Shown: positions 47,307-56,673 of the stretch, in pieces
Numbering within the stretch: position 1 is the stretch's first letter
Layout of the letters: each line of letters opens with the position of its first letter
NCBI GenBank assembly: GCA_963931865.1
Contig: OZ007517.1
Location: 1-64,000, forward strand
Reading direction: 5' to 3'
Length of the DNA stretch: 64,000 nucleotides
DNA from: Axinella damicornis
Lineage: Eukaryota > Porifera > Demospongiae > Axinellida > Axinellidae
Notes under the pieces: generated by a model
Told to the model about the DNA's origin: nothing
Database searches by the model: none
What the model saw: only the letters and a program-made list of their open reading frames with translations
Program-made: the position numbers and the translations under genes

Positions 47307-49727
47307 CTACAATCTCTCTACAAGCTGGGCAACCATTGTATAACACTGCTCGTCTGACATGTATTCACTACTGACCAATGCATTGGCTATAGCTATGGTG
47401 TGGACGGTACTGGGTGATCTCACCCACACCCGGCCATTCATTCCCACTGTGCATTCGAACTTGAACTCCTTGCCCAATGCCAGTAGCACTGAGCACGTCT
47501 CCAGCAAAAGTCTGGTGGTGGAGAAACAGAGGAATGGGCAGAGCTCATCCACATGCAATTGGCTAGTTGCTTACAGTAGAACACTCAGAAACATGACCCA
47601 AACTCTACGTGCGCATGATGCTAAGTAAGGTAGGGCGGGGTAATTCAGGCCACGTGGTAATTCGGGCCACTACAACGTTGCAACACGAAAAGAAGCATCC
47701 ATTGGATTCTTGCTTCTAGTGAGTTGTAGGCAGGTTGAGTCCCTGGATATACATGGCCAGAAGTTTGCCTAAAGTCTGTCCGTTTTTAGTTACCGTTGAC
47801 CTGAAGTTGAAGTGGCCCGAATTACCCGTGGCCCGAATTACCCCGCCCTACCTTAGCTAGCATAAGAGTGTCCAATCAGCTCACCTTCTGACCAGAGCCA
47901 CGGAGCAGTGGATCAGGAGGCCAGAGTGGAGCAGCCCCAGCCCTGCAGCCTTTCCCGTCACATCCATACAAGAGAGTTCTGGCTCAATGTGCCGGTGTGC
48001 CTGGGCCACTCGGGCGTACACCACATCCCCCACCTGCACACAGCAACACAAGTGAACTGCAAATGTTTGCAGTATAGTAGCATATGCACATGTAGCTGCT
48101 GACGTTCGAGAGCATGAGCACTGAGGGTCCTGGGAAAGTGCTACCATGATACCGCATTCTGCCAGTTAGCCTCGTTCCCAGGCACTCTTGGTAATTGGGG
48201 AGAAGAACGCCTGGTATCCACTGTTTGCACATGCGCGGCTCCCCAGGTTTTTGTGGGGAACTTGGAAACTACTGCTATACTAGTCCGTGTTGCACGACCG
48301 TACATTACTGAAACACGGGAGTCTTTTACATCTACAATACGCAGCTCTCTTCAACCAAGCCATGCCGTACGCCCTCGGTAAGGTCGGAAAGCCAGGAATG
48401 GTGCTGAGGACGAACAACTGACAGCAATACAGCACGTACATAAAAGGTTTGTATGGTTAGCTACATACGGCCAGATCGAATTTATCTAGCTATGGGGTCT
48501 TACTGTTTGTATCGTGCTTCGCATCCACTTCAGAAAGGCAGAAGCGGCGTATTGACGTCCACAGACTTCGAAACCATGGCCTTGCATGATGTTGGAGCCA
48601 TATATTTTACCGAATATTTGTCTGTGTTATTTCAGCTTGCGTATCTCGACAAATTATACGGAGAATGTAACGGAACTGCTCGCGCATGCGTGAACAGTGG
48701 ATACCAGGCGCTCTTCTCCCCAATTACACCGGTTTGCTGAGATCTTGCAAATTCAGCAGAAACAAAAACCGCTACTGAGCATGCGCACACCCTGTTTTTG
48801 CAATACTGCACACGCTCAGTAACGGTTGCAAGATCTCAGCAAACCGCTGTACCAAGAGCGCCTGGGAACGAGGCTATCTGCCAGTGTGTGTAGGCACACT
48901 GACTAAATTCACGAACCTGCACACTTTGCTTGTTGCGTTTCGTGGCTCCCTCAAAGGCCAACTCTGGCAGTGCAGCAGGACTGCCACCTCCAATGTCCAC
49001 TTTGTACTGCCTAGCAGAAGCCTTGATCACCACGCCCAGCACTCGCTCATTCTTGGAGGGGACATACTATAGCAAGTAACGGAGGAAACAGTATATATAG
49101 CTACCAAAACAGGTATAGACGAATCTAGTTTCGCAGTATAGACAACAATTTGCACAGCATAATTGTAACAACCAACAAGAATGTTTGGAGGTGTCTGTGC
49201 TGTTTGCTTGCGATTTTGAAAGTCATCTCACAGATCTTTGGCTCTCATATGAATAAAGCCTTAGCTATCATGTGACCAAAATGGGAAGATTATGGAAATG
49301 TCCCTAAAATCGTGTCTATGGTGACCACTTTGAAGGATGCATTGTGTGAACTATTTCAGGTGATATGCCTTCACTACCCATTTTCAGTCCTAGGAGAGAA
49401 ATAAAAATCTCCTAATATTTGAACCAGCAATTAGCAGTCGAACACTCGGCTACCAAAACTCAGTTTGGGAGGTCATGTAGGAAGAGCAACACGTTTCCAT
49501 ATGTGCATACAAGCCGTAGTTATAGTCCCCAGCCAGACTGCCTTAGTAGTAGTAGTTACCCTTTTTCGGTTGAAATCAACCCAGATCTTGTTACCCAGTG
49601 ACTCCTTTAGAACGCCTGCAACAGTGGCCCGCGCTCCGTCGTCATCCTCCCAGCGCACACCTGGGCCCACACTACCCAACGACCTCCCTCCAGTCGAGAC
49701 TAGATCCCCAGGAAGCACAGTGCTCAT
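47307..49727 (-). CDS. EXOSC3: Exosome subunit RRP40, 4 exons
   Basis: Exons 49727-49560, 49066-48917, 48033-47885 and 47511-47307 join in phase to 223 residues (human 275, with a longer N-terminus). It is a cap subunit of the RNA exosome (nucleus and cytoplasm), guiding RNA into the core. Visible are MSTVLPGDLV at the start, an S1-type RNA-binding stretch (RVLGVVIKASARQYKVDIG, VGDVVYARV, MEPEL-like IEPELSCMD) and the KH-like domain with the GMNGRVWV motif diagnostic of RRP40. Intron 1 holds a degenerate SINE copy, intron 2 a 710-bp foldback element and intron 3 an inverted-repeat MITE. The first ATG matches where the family starts after its variable N-terminus. Confidence 0.94.
47625..47858. 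mobile_element. Inverted-repeat MITE in EXOSC3 intron 3
   Basis: Left arm AGGTAGGGCGGGGTAATTC and right arm GAATTACCCCGCCCTACCT are exact complements. Each arm holds the block GTAATTCGGGCCAC twice, so the arms are themselves direct repeats. The spacer is about 130 bp. No ORF. Confidence 0.85.
48167..48876. mobile_element. Foldback MITE, TAGCC family, copy 2
   Basis: Ends TAGCCTCGTTCCCAGGC and GCCTGGGAACGAGGCTA, flanked by the 9-bp direct repeat TCTGCCAGT (48158-48166 and 48877-48885). The GGTATCCACTGTT block is also inverted internally (48211 and 48692). A further hairpin (CGGTTTGCTGAGATCTTGCA) sits near the right end. No convincing ORF. Confidence 0.88.
49325..49485 (-). mobile_element. tRNA-derived SINE, copy 2 (degenerate)
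   Basis: Same block order as 43680-43906 on the same strand: GACTGCTAAT, GGTTCAAAT, TCTCTCCTAGGA, TCACCTGAAATAGTTCACAC and GCATCCTTC. The tail is missing. It lies in EXOSC3 intron 1. Confidence 0.65.
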
Positions 49728-49888
49728 AGCCTACATAAAGCACGTGGGTGTATTAACAGCTGGCGGCGCGCGCTAAATTGGGCGGTGCATTACAAAACAC
49801 AGTACATGTACCACAACAATAAATTATTACAACAATACAGAAATAGTACAAACTACAGACACACAAACTATATCATATAATATATCTA

Positions 49889-52320
49889 TCATTCAATTTC
49901 AGCCAAGACTTCTTGTATAGCCTCAGCAATGGCTGGGAAGGTTGGACGTTTCTTGGGTGCATACATCCAGCAGTGGCACATGAGTTGTGTGAGGGGAGAT
50001 CCCTCTGGTGGCTTGGGATGACCATCTGGCTTTTGAACATATTCAATTACTTCTTCATTGGTGAGACCAGGATACGGCTGCTGTCCAAACGTGAACAGTT
50101 CCCACAGTAGCACCCCAAACGCCCATACATCAGATTGTGAGGTAAATCTGCCATAAAGAATGGACTCCGGTGGCATCCAACGCACTGGCAGCAAGGCACT
50201 GCCTTGTACTCTGCATGAAGAAAACAGGTCAATGATATTACTATGGACCAGGAGCATATAAGCACTTTAGAGGGGCGCTTATGCAGAGCCAATACCACAT
50301 ACAGTACCACAGACCTGTAGTAGTCTGAGGAGTGCACATCTCGGGACATCCCAAAGTCAGCAATCTTCACAACGAGGCCTGTAGCAACAAGGCAGTTGCG
50401 TGTGGCTAAGTCTCGATGAACCAGGTGCTGTGAGGAGATGTACACCATCCCATCTACCACCTGCTGGGCGATGCAGATTAGCTCCTGGTTCGTGAGTAGA
50501 TGCAGTGTCTCGTCTTCTCCTTCGCCAAGTCCAGCTGCATCACGAAGAAAGCTGCAAAGATCTCCCAAGTCCATGTATTCAAATATCATTGAGAATGGCT
50601 CTTCCAGGCTGCAGACACCAAGCAGACGAACAATATTCGGGTGGTCTAGTTTAGACATGAAATCCACCTCACGAAAGAATTCCTCTGCTTGCATGGTCTC
50701 ACCACTGCCACTTCTAAGCTGCTTTACAGCAACAACAGTGGAGACACTGTCTTCAACTATCCCGTCTGCTTCTGCCTGGAACACAACCCCAAATGCCCCC
50801 TCACCAAGCTCACGCACAAGCTGCAGCTGTCCAGGGGAGAATTCTTTCTCATGGGCACCTCGCTTCTTCCAGCTGGGATACACACGCTGGTAGGCCAGAC
50901 TCACTGCCTCAGGCTCAAACACTGCAATGGCCTTGCTACGGGAGTGGTACCACAGCCCCCACAGCACAAACAACAGAAGCACCACAGCCAGAAGAGCAAT
51001 AGGGATTAGTGTGGCCTGCAGCACCACAGCCACAGGGACAGCTTGGTCTACTGCAGATCAGTGGAAGGGGAAACTGAATACAGACTGGTAGGCTGGTACA
51101 AAGGAGTACACAGGATTTACCAATCATCGAGCCGTTGTTAGATCGCTCTTTCCCTTGAATGGAAACGTTGACAAAGCCATCTGCAGTACAGTGATCTTGA
51201 CTAATCAGACTCGAACAATTCAAAACAGGTCAAAGGCTTACCACTGAGTCCAAAAGCAGACCCTTCAGGGACGTCTAGGCCAAGATACAAGGCATATAAT
51301 TACAGTACAGCTAGCACACCAACTGTGAACACCACAAATAAATATGAAGCATACCTCGTACTCGCTGACAGGATTTGGCAAAGTAGAAGACAACGGGACA
51401 AAACTGTTCAGATGCTGTAATGTTAATTACCACTTCCACTAGCACCGGGATGTTAAAAGCACGCACACACTGGAAGGCTACTTGGAACCCTGCAATGCAA
51501 GAAACACGACAGCAGCTAAACAGTAGGCAATTGGGGTTAGTCATGCAGCTGAGGTAATTGTTTACATGCTAGTAGATTGTGTAGGTCACACGGAGGTATT
51601 CCCGTGATAGCACTATCATATCACTCAACAGGCTACTATTAATGTCATCATCCTAATTAAGCAGAACCCAAGCCACAGTCTCTCCACTTCCAATTTACCA
51701 GGCAAAATTGATGGGGGCTGCATAGAGCTACACTGGGGTTGCTAGGGTGACGGCCCGGGTGACGGCCCAGAAATGAGGCTGTACATCTCTACACTCACTA
51801 TACGGATTCTGTGGTATGATGCCAGCACTGGGTACTGACAATACAGGGTCCAGCAGTACATTAGGGTCTAGCGAGGTCACTGCAATGGAGTAGGGAAGGC
51901 CACCCTGCACATGGAGGGAAGCAGGACAAGAGATCACCGTGACACACGTGCACTACAGAAGCCATAAACGTTATTAGGAACTTGAATACCTGTTGCCTAT
52001 TTGCGCACCACACCAGTGGAAACCCCAGGACATTATCACGCAGGATGACAAGGCTCTGCAGAGTGGTCCCCGGGGATCTCAGGATCTCGGCTGTCTGCCC
52101 CTCTTCCACCAACAAAAAAGGCTCTAAAATCAGAGTACAATTATATGCTGTCAACGTATAAGCAAAATCCATACAGAGTACCTCAGTTACCAGTTATGCT
52201 GGGGAATAGGGACTGCAGATCCTCTGGCAGTGAGAACACCCACAGTGGTGGAGGGGTGCAGCGGTCGCTGGCAGTGCTAGCACTGGCAGCAGCAAGCAAC
52301 ATCGCTAGCTGAAGCAGCAT
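49889..52320 (-). CDS. Receptor tyrosine kinase with short ectodomain, 8 exons
   Basis: Exons 52320-52191, 52123-51990, 51904-51799, 51489-51355, 51274-51242, 51180-51121, 51050-50315 and 50210-49889 join in phase to 551 residues. The N-terminus has a signal peptide (LLQLAMLLAAASAS). About 185 extracellular residues follow with no domain I recognise; they carry N-glycosylation motifs NIT, NVS and NGS and several cysteines. A transmembrane helix spans about 208-232. The kinase domain is complete: GEGAFG (283-288), VAVK (Lys 309), HRDLATRN (Asp 413), DFG (Asp 431), an activation loop with YYR, and WMPPES. FEYMDLGDL and the activation loop resemble Trk/ROR/MuSK kinases. The ligand cannot be inferred. 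Exons 5 and 6 are 33 and 60 nt. A second in-frame ATG upstream (MGPARGSINT) is less suited to a signal peptide. Head-to-head with PPIB. Confidence 0.9.
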
Positions 52321-52457
52321 CGTGTTTATACTCCCCCGGGCCGGCCCCATGCCGTGACGTGGGTGGAGCTCTGGAGCACACTGACCAATCAGGAACTCCC
52401 AGCAAATTATTTCCACGTGTGTCGATGACTGGATGTGGATGGTCTGGTCGTACGAAG
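52321..52457. promoter_or_regulatory. Bidirectional promoter, kinase / PPIB
   Basis: Only 137 bp separate the two start codons. On the minus strand GAGTATAAAC lies about 5-12 bp before the kinase ATG, so a TATA role would require a start codon very near the transcription start. The segment is GC-rich at CCCGGGCCGGCCCC. Motif roles are inference; the divergent geometry is seen. Confidence 0.5.
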
Positions 52458-55400
52458 ATGAAGTTCTGTGCAGCATTGGGAGTGTGTTTGGCGGGACTTC
52501 TGGTCCTGATGTCCAGTGTAAAAGCCAAGAAAGGCCCTTTAGTAACCGATATGGTAAGTTTAGTTACACAGAGCACGAAATGAAATTTCCTGATGATTCC
52601 TAAGTGGTAGCACCGTTGAGTGGAATAGCACTTGCTGTCAGTTCGTCTGGAGAGTGCATAGTGTTTCTTGATTGATCATTGTTGGTAGTCTCGGAACCAG
52701 ACCTTTCACATGGGGAGCAAGGAAGGCCTGGGCACACGTCTACATGCAAATCGTCCCCAGGCCGGAAATTATGCTCACCTGACCAATCAGAATTGCTTAT
52801 TACAAATCATCATGGAAACGGTTTTTCTCCAGGCTTAGTGTCGCCAGCAACTAGATACGGCAAACCACTGGCTATGTTGTGTTACCCATGAGTGTTTGGC
52901 AGGAGTTGAGGGGAGCAACGAGCAGTTGATAGTGATTGTATGCAAGGTATCACCATCGATTGTGTATAGTTCTCTAGCCATAAGTGTTTCACTGTAACCA
53001 TTTGTTGGCACAACCGATTAAGATGCCAACTAACTACATTGTGTTCCAGCTAAATCAACTAGGATTATACATTGTAGCTATCCGAAGATGGCAGGTTATT
53101 GCTAGTAGTACGCCCTGTCCTGATTGGTTATTAGTTGTACACCCTGTCCTGATTGGTTATTGTTAGTAGTACACCCTGTCCTGATTGGTTATTGTTAGTA
53201 GTACACCTAGCCTCGAACCCAGGCGCGGAGGGGGGAGAAAAGAGCGCCTGGTATCCACTGTTTGCGCATGCGTTTAATTTCCCGACATTCCGGGAATCCC
53301 GGATAATACCGTGTCATTCCCGTGGCTTGTTGATGTCAGATACGTGTACGTACCGTATCACGATCGTATTGTCACAATGGCGATTTTATGGAAGACCTAG
53401 ACCAGGCTGTTTCGTACCTCCAGGCTCCAGCGACTTGGATTTGCAGCGATGACACTCGAACCCGAGCAGAGGGCATCTTCGAAGTGAGTATACGAAGAGA
53501 CTCCGGCTACGCGCTGGTTTTGGTCAGTCATTGTGTTATTAGCTAGCTAGTACCGTTCATGTTTGTTTTGAAGCTTGCCCGAGATCACAGCGTAGTCATT
53601 GTAGTCTCATCCCTCATGACATGATGACAGACCAAGTTCCAAGCGTGAGAGCGATCAAGTCTTCGTGAATTTGTTGTGTGGTATAGACGTCATTGTTTAC
53701 GCTTGGAAAATTTTGCGACGTCATCTGCATAAATCCACGTGGTTTTATGTTATAATTAAGCGCATGCGCAAATAGTGGATACCAGGCGCTCTTTTCTCCC
53801 CCCTCCGCGCCTGGGTTCGAGGCTAGTAGTACACCCCGTCCTGCTGATTGGTTATTGTTAGTAGTACACCCTGTCCTGATTGGTTGCTATTAGTAGTACA
53901 CCCTGTCCTGATTGGATTTAGCTTACCACAAAAGGTTGGTGGCAGTGTAAGGATGCGATTTACCTGTCAACCATTTAATTTGTGCTCTGCAGGTTTTCTT
54001 TGACATTGAGTCCAATGGGAAAGCTGTTGGCCGGATCGAAATTGGCCTGTTTGGAAAGACAGTGCCCAAGACTGTGAAGAATTTTGTTACACTTGCTACA
54101 CATGAGGTAAGGTCATGGCTAGTCTCAGGGGCGGATCTAGGGGGGGCCGGTGCCCCCCCCCTTTCGCTTCTTCATCACTTTATTTTCCTCCTTACCAACT
54201 TGCTGCCGCTACGTTGCAACTCTCCTCAGCTCGCAATAAGCTTACCGTGCGTTGCCTGAAACCAAACGGCTTGGGAACGAGACCATGATCCAGTATACCC
54301 CTCCGTGTACGTGTACGTACGTATTACGTTCGTGAGCGAAATTTGACCAAGGAAGAAGCTCATGCCGGCCCTGGGACCTGCTAGTCTCGGTACCAGACTC
54401 TTCGCGCACGGCGGAAGAGTCTGGAAGACTGCCCATACAAGAGTGCTTCCGCCGTGCGCGAAGAGTCTGGTACCGAGACTAGGGACCTGCAATCCTCGTA
54501 CATCTGGAACTTGCAGTGCAAAGCGCGAAGGTGCCACGAGAGCCCATCCTGAGAAGTGAAAAATGAAGGCGAAAAATTTAACCCCCTTTCATAAATCCTG
54601 TATCCGCCCCTGAGTCTTGCTCCCAGACTTCCATCCTTTCGTCACTCAACAGTGTGGAGAGTGGCTACCCACAATGGTTGAGTATTATTTCAGTAGTCAT
54701 TTAACCAAAGTACAGTGTGTTGGTCACATATGCATCAGGAAGAATAAGACGATCATACTCAGACCTGATCAGAGATCGGTCTCTAACATTTTGCTACTCT
54801 GCTGGTACCTGCCTGAGGTTCTATTTGTCATTGCAGAAAGGGTTCGGCTACAAGGGCAGTGCTTTCCATCGTGTTATTAAGAGCTTCATGATCCAAGGTT
54901 GGTATTGCAGGCATGCATGTGCCTATAGATACTTAAGGGAGTGTGGTGAGACTAGTATAGCTCACAATTATCTCGTTATTCCTAGCCTCGTTCCCTGGCC
55001 ATTTGAAGGAGAAGTGGCCTGCATGTCGACCTGCATACCTTCAAGCTGTATAATCATGGATGTAAAGTCACAGTGATTGTAGTCTACCCATACAAGCAGT
55101 GTGTCAGTACATTCCAACTGTTGAGAATTATCTTACTAGTGAAGCAACTCAACTGCAAGTTCTGCCACAGTTTCACAAGCAAAATGGTGTTTGCCATCGT
55201 GCAGATTACCAATGCTGCTGTGAGCATGTGAGTGTGATGTTGTCATGTGATGAAATTTAACAACTTGAAAGTTGCCAAGCGGGTTTTTCTCCTGCAAATT
55301 ACCTGGTAACGAGGCTATTGAGGTTGTTTCTAGAAACCTATGACATTGTTTCTTGTCAACAGGTGGTGACTTCACTCGAGGTGATGGCACAGGAGGTACG

Positions 55401-55855
55401 TCTCAAAACTTGCTACAATACATGCCAGTGTTTGAGTGTGCATGGTTTTATGTTATTTGATGGGGCAGGTAAAAGTATTTATGGCGACAAGTTTCCTGAT
55501 GAGAACTTCAAGCTGAAGCACGAGGGTCCCGGGTGGATGAGCATGGCCAATGCTGGCAAAGACACCAATGGCTCCCAGTTCTTCATTACAACCGTGAAGA
55601 CCCAGTGGCTGGATGGCCGCCATGTCGTGTTTGGAAAGGTCCTCAAAGGAATGGTAGGTAGTACACCTTGCTCCAATCTATCCAATGCACATGATCCAAT
55701 GTATATATTAGTATACACTGTTTCCTTCTGTGCAGGATGTTGTGTCAGAGATTGAGAATATGCCCACTGGTGCCAATGATCGTCCCACCAAAGACATCAC
55801 CATTAAGGACTGTGGGATACTTCCGGTAGCTGAACCCTTTCCAGTTGAAAAGTAG
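52458..55855 (+). CDS. PPIB: ER cyclophilin B (peptidyl-prolyl isomerase), 6 exons
   Basis: Exons 52458-52553, 53993-54106, 54837-54897, 55363-55395, 55469-55653 and 55736-55855 join in phase to 202 residues (human 216). It catalyses cis-trans isomerisation of X-Pro bonds of secretory proteins in the ER. A signal peptide covers about residues 1-23. The cyclophilin fold follows with [27 protein letters not shown] (catalytic Arg), GSQFFITT and [12 protein letters not shown]. All active-site residues I can place are present. The C-terminus PVEK is shorter than the vertebrate AIAKE-type retention tail. Exon 4 is 33 nt. Introns 1 and 2 contain foldback elements. Confidence 0.94.
53105..53930. repeat. 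CCTGTCCTGATTGG minisatellite split by a foldback element
   Basis: Units of about 33 bp (TAGTACACCCTGTCCTGATT plus GGTTATTGT) occur at 53105-53207 and resume at 53826-53930. The 618-bp TAGCC element lies between them. Confidence 0.85.
53208..53825. mobile_element. Foldback MITE, TAGCC family, copy 3
   Basis: Ends TAGCCTCGAACCCAGGCGC and GCGCCTGGGTTCGAGGCTA. The inverted arms extend about 60 bp to GGTATCCACTGTTT and its complement. It is flanked by GTAGTACACC on both sides (53198-53207 and 53826-53835), but the surrounding minisatellite repeats that word, so the exact duplication length is uncertain. In PPIB intron 1. Confidence 0.88.
54126..54612. mobile_element. CAGGGGCGGAT-ended MITE with nested hairpin
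   Basis: Ends CAGGGGCGGATCTAGG and, inverted, CAGGGGCGGATACAGG, flanked by AGTCT on both sides (54121-54125 and 54613-54617). CAGGGGCGGAT ends are common in hAT-type elements, which however duplicate 8 bp. Nested inside at about 54381-54483 is a hairpin with arms AGTCTCGGTACCAGACTCTT. In PPIB intron 2. Confidence 0.75.
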
Positions 55856-55984
55856 GATCTGATAATCGTACTTTTAGGCTTCATTGACTGGGTAAACCAT
55901 AACTGATTATTAATTTAGTTCTTCATATTATATTGTACAATGAATTCACTCTCCTGCAAATAATGTACATTTTACCAATATTTA

Positions 55985-56095
55985 ATGGCGTATCGAGCCG
56001 GCCGGCGGCTCGCTCGATCGATCGCTCGATTGATCGAGCGCGAGCGCTCAAAGGAAGGATAATTAAAACGGAACGTAATTATCCTTGCTCAAAGA
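55985..56095. repeat. GATCG-rich palindromes upstream of NDUFB7
   Basis: CGCTCGATCGATCGCTCGAT and neighbouring GATCGAGCG units are self-complementary, followed by AAGGATAATTA / TAATTATCCTT, a second inverted pair. The segment ends about 50 bp before the NDUFB7 start, so it may act in its promoter; that is inference. Confidence 0.55.
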
Positions 56096-56141
56096 AACCC
56101 CGCCCTGTTGGTCATCAATTGGAATCGGTTGCTGCGGCGAG

Positions 56142-56611
56142 ATGGCTACTCCGTTCAAGAGAGGTGAGTGAGTAGGACATTGTAAGCTTCCCCGCTGCAT
56201 ACCAAGGCGATGAAATCCCTCCGCCCTTTCTGTACAGAGATGCAAGTCAGCCAAGAGGAGCTTGCTGACGCTAAAGTTCCCCTAAACCTGCGGGACTACT
56301 GCGCGCACCTCTTTATCCCCCTCACCAAGTGCCGCAAGGAGCACTACTACCTGCCCTGGAAGTGCCGGGCAGAGAAACACGCATGGGAGGAGTGCGAGTT
56401 CCAGGAGTAAGTAGCAGGAGACTGTACATGCGTGAAGCATTAGGACGGGGGGGGGGGGGGAGGAAGAACCAAGTGTGCCACTTCAGTACAGCTGACACCC
56501 ACTATAGCTAGAGCCATGTACCATGCACTGGCCAAATGTTTACTTTATCCCATATGCAGCTATCTTGACAGAGTTCGCCAGAAAAGGAAAAAGCAGTTAG
56601 GGGAGGACTGA
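56142..56611 (+). CDS. NDUFB7: Complex I subunit NDUFB7, 3 exons
   Basis: Exons 56142-56163, 56238-56406 and 56560-56611 join in phase to 80 residues (human 137). It is a supernumerary subunit of mitochondrial complex I on the intermembrane-space side. Twin CX9C motifs are intact: CAHLFIPLTKC and CRAEKHAWEEC, within the diagnostic LRDYCAH context, and RQKRKKQLGED closes the protein. The N-terminus MATPFKRG lacks a glycine at position 2, so the N-myristoylation known in mammals is not possible with this start. Both the N-terminal linker and the C-terminal helix are shorter than usual. Its stop is 62 bp from the convergent YJU2B stop. Confidence 0.9.
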
Positions 56612-56673
56612 GCCGAAGCAATCATAGTGGTTGGTTGTATTGTTCATATGATATCTGTGCTTATCTACACCCA

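Noticed and set aside
48453..48740. 95-codon plus-strand ORF
   Set aside because: Lies inside the TAGCC foldback element with no family similarity.
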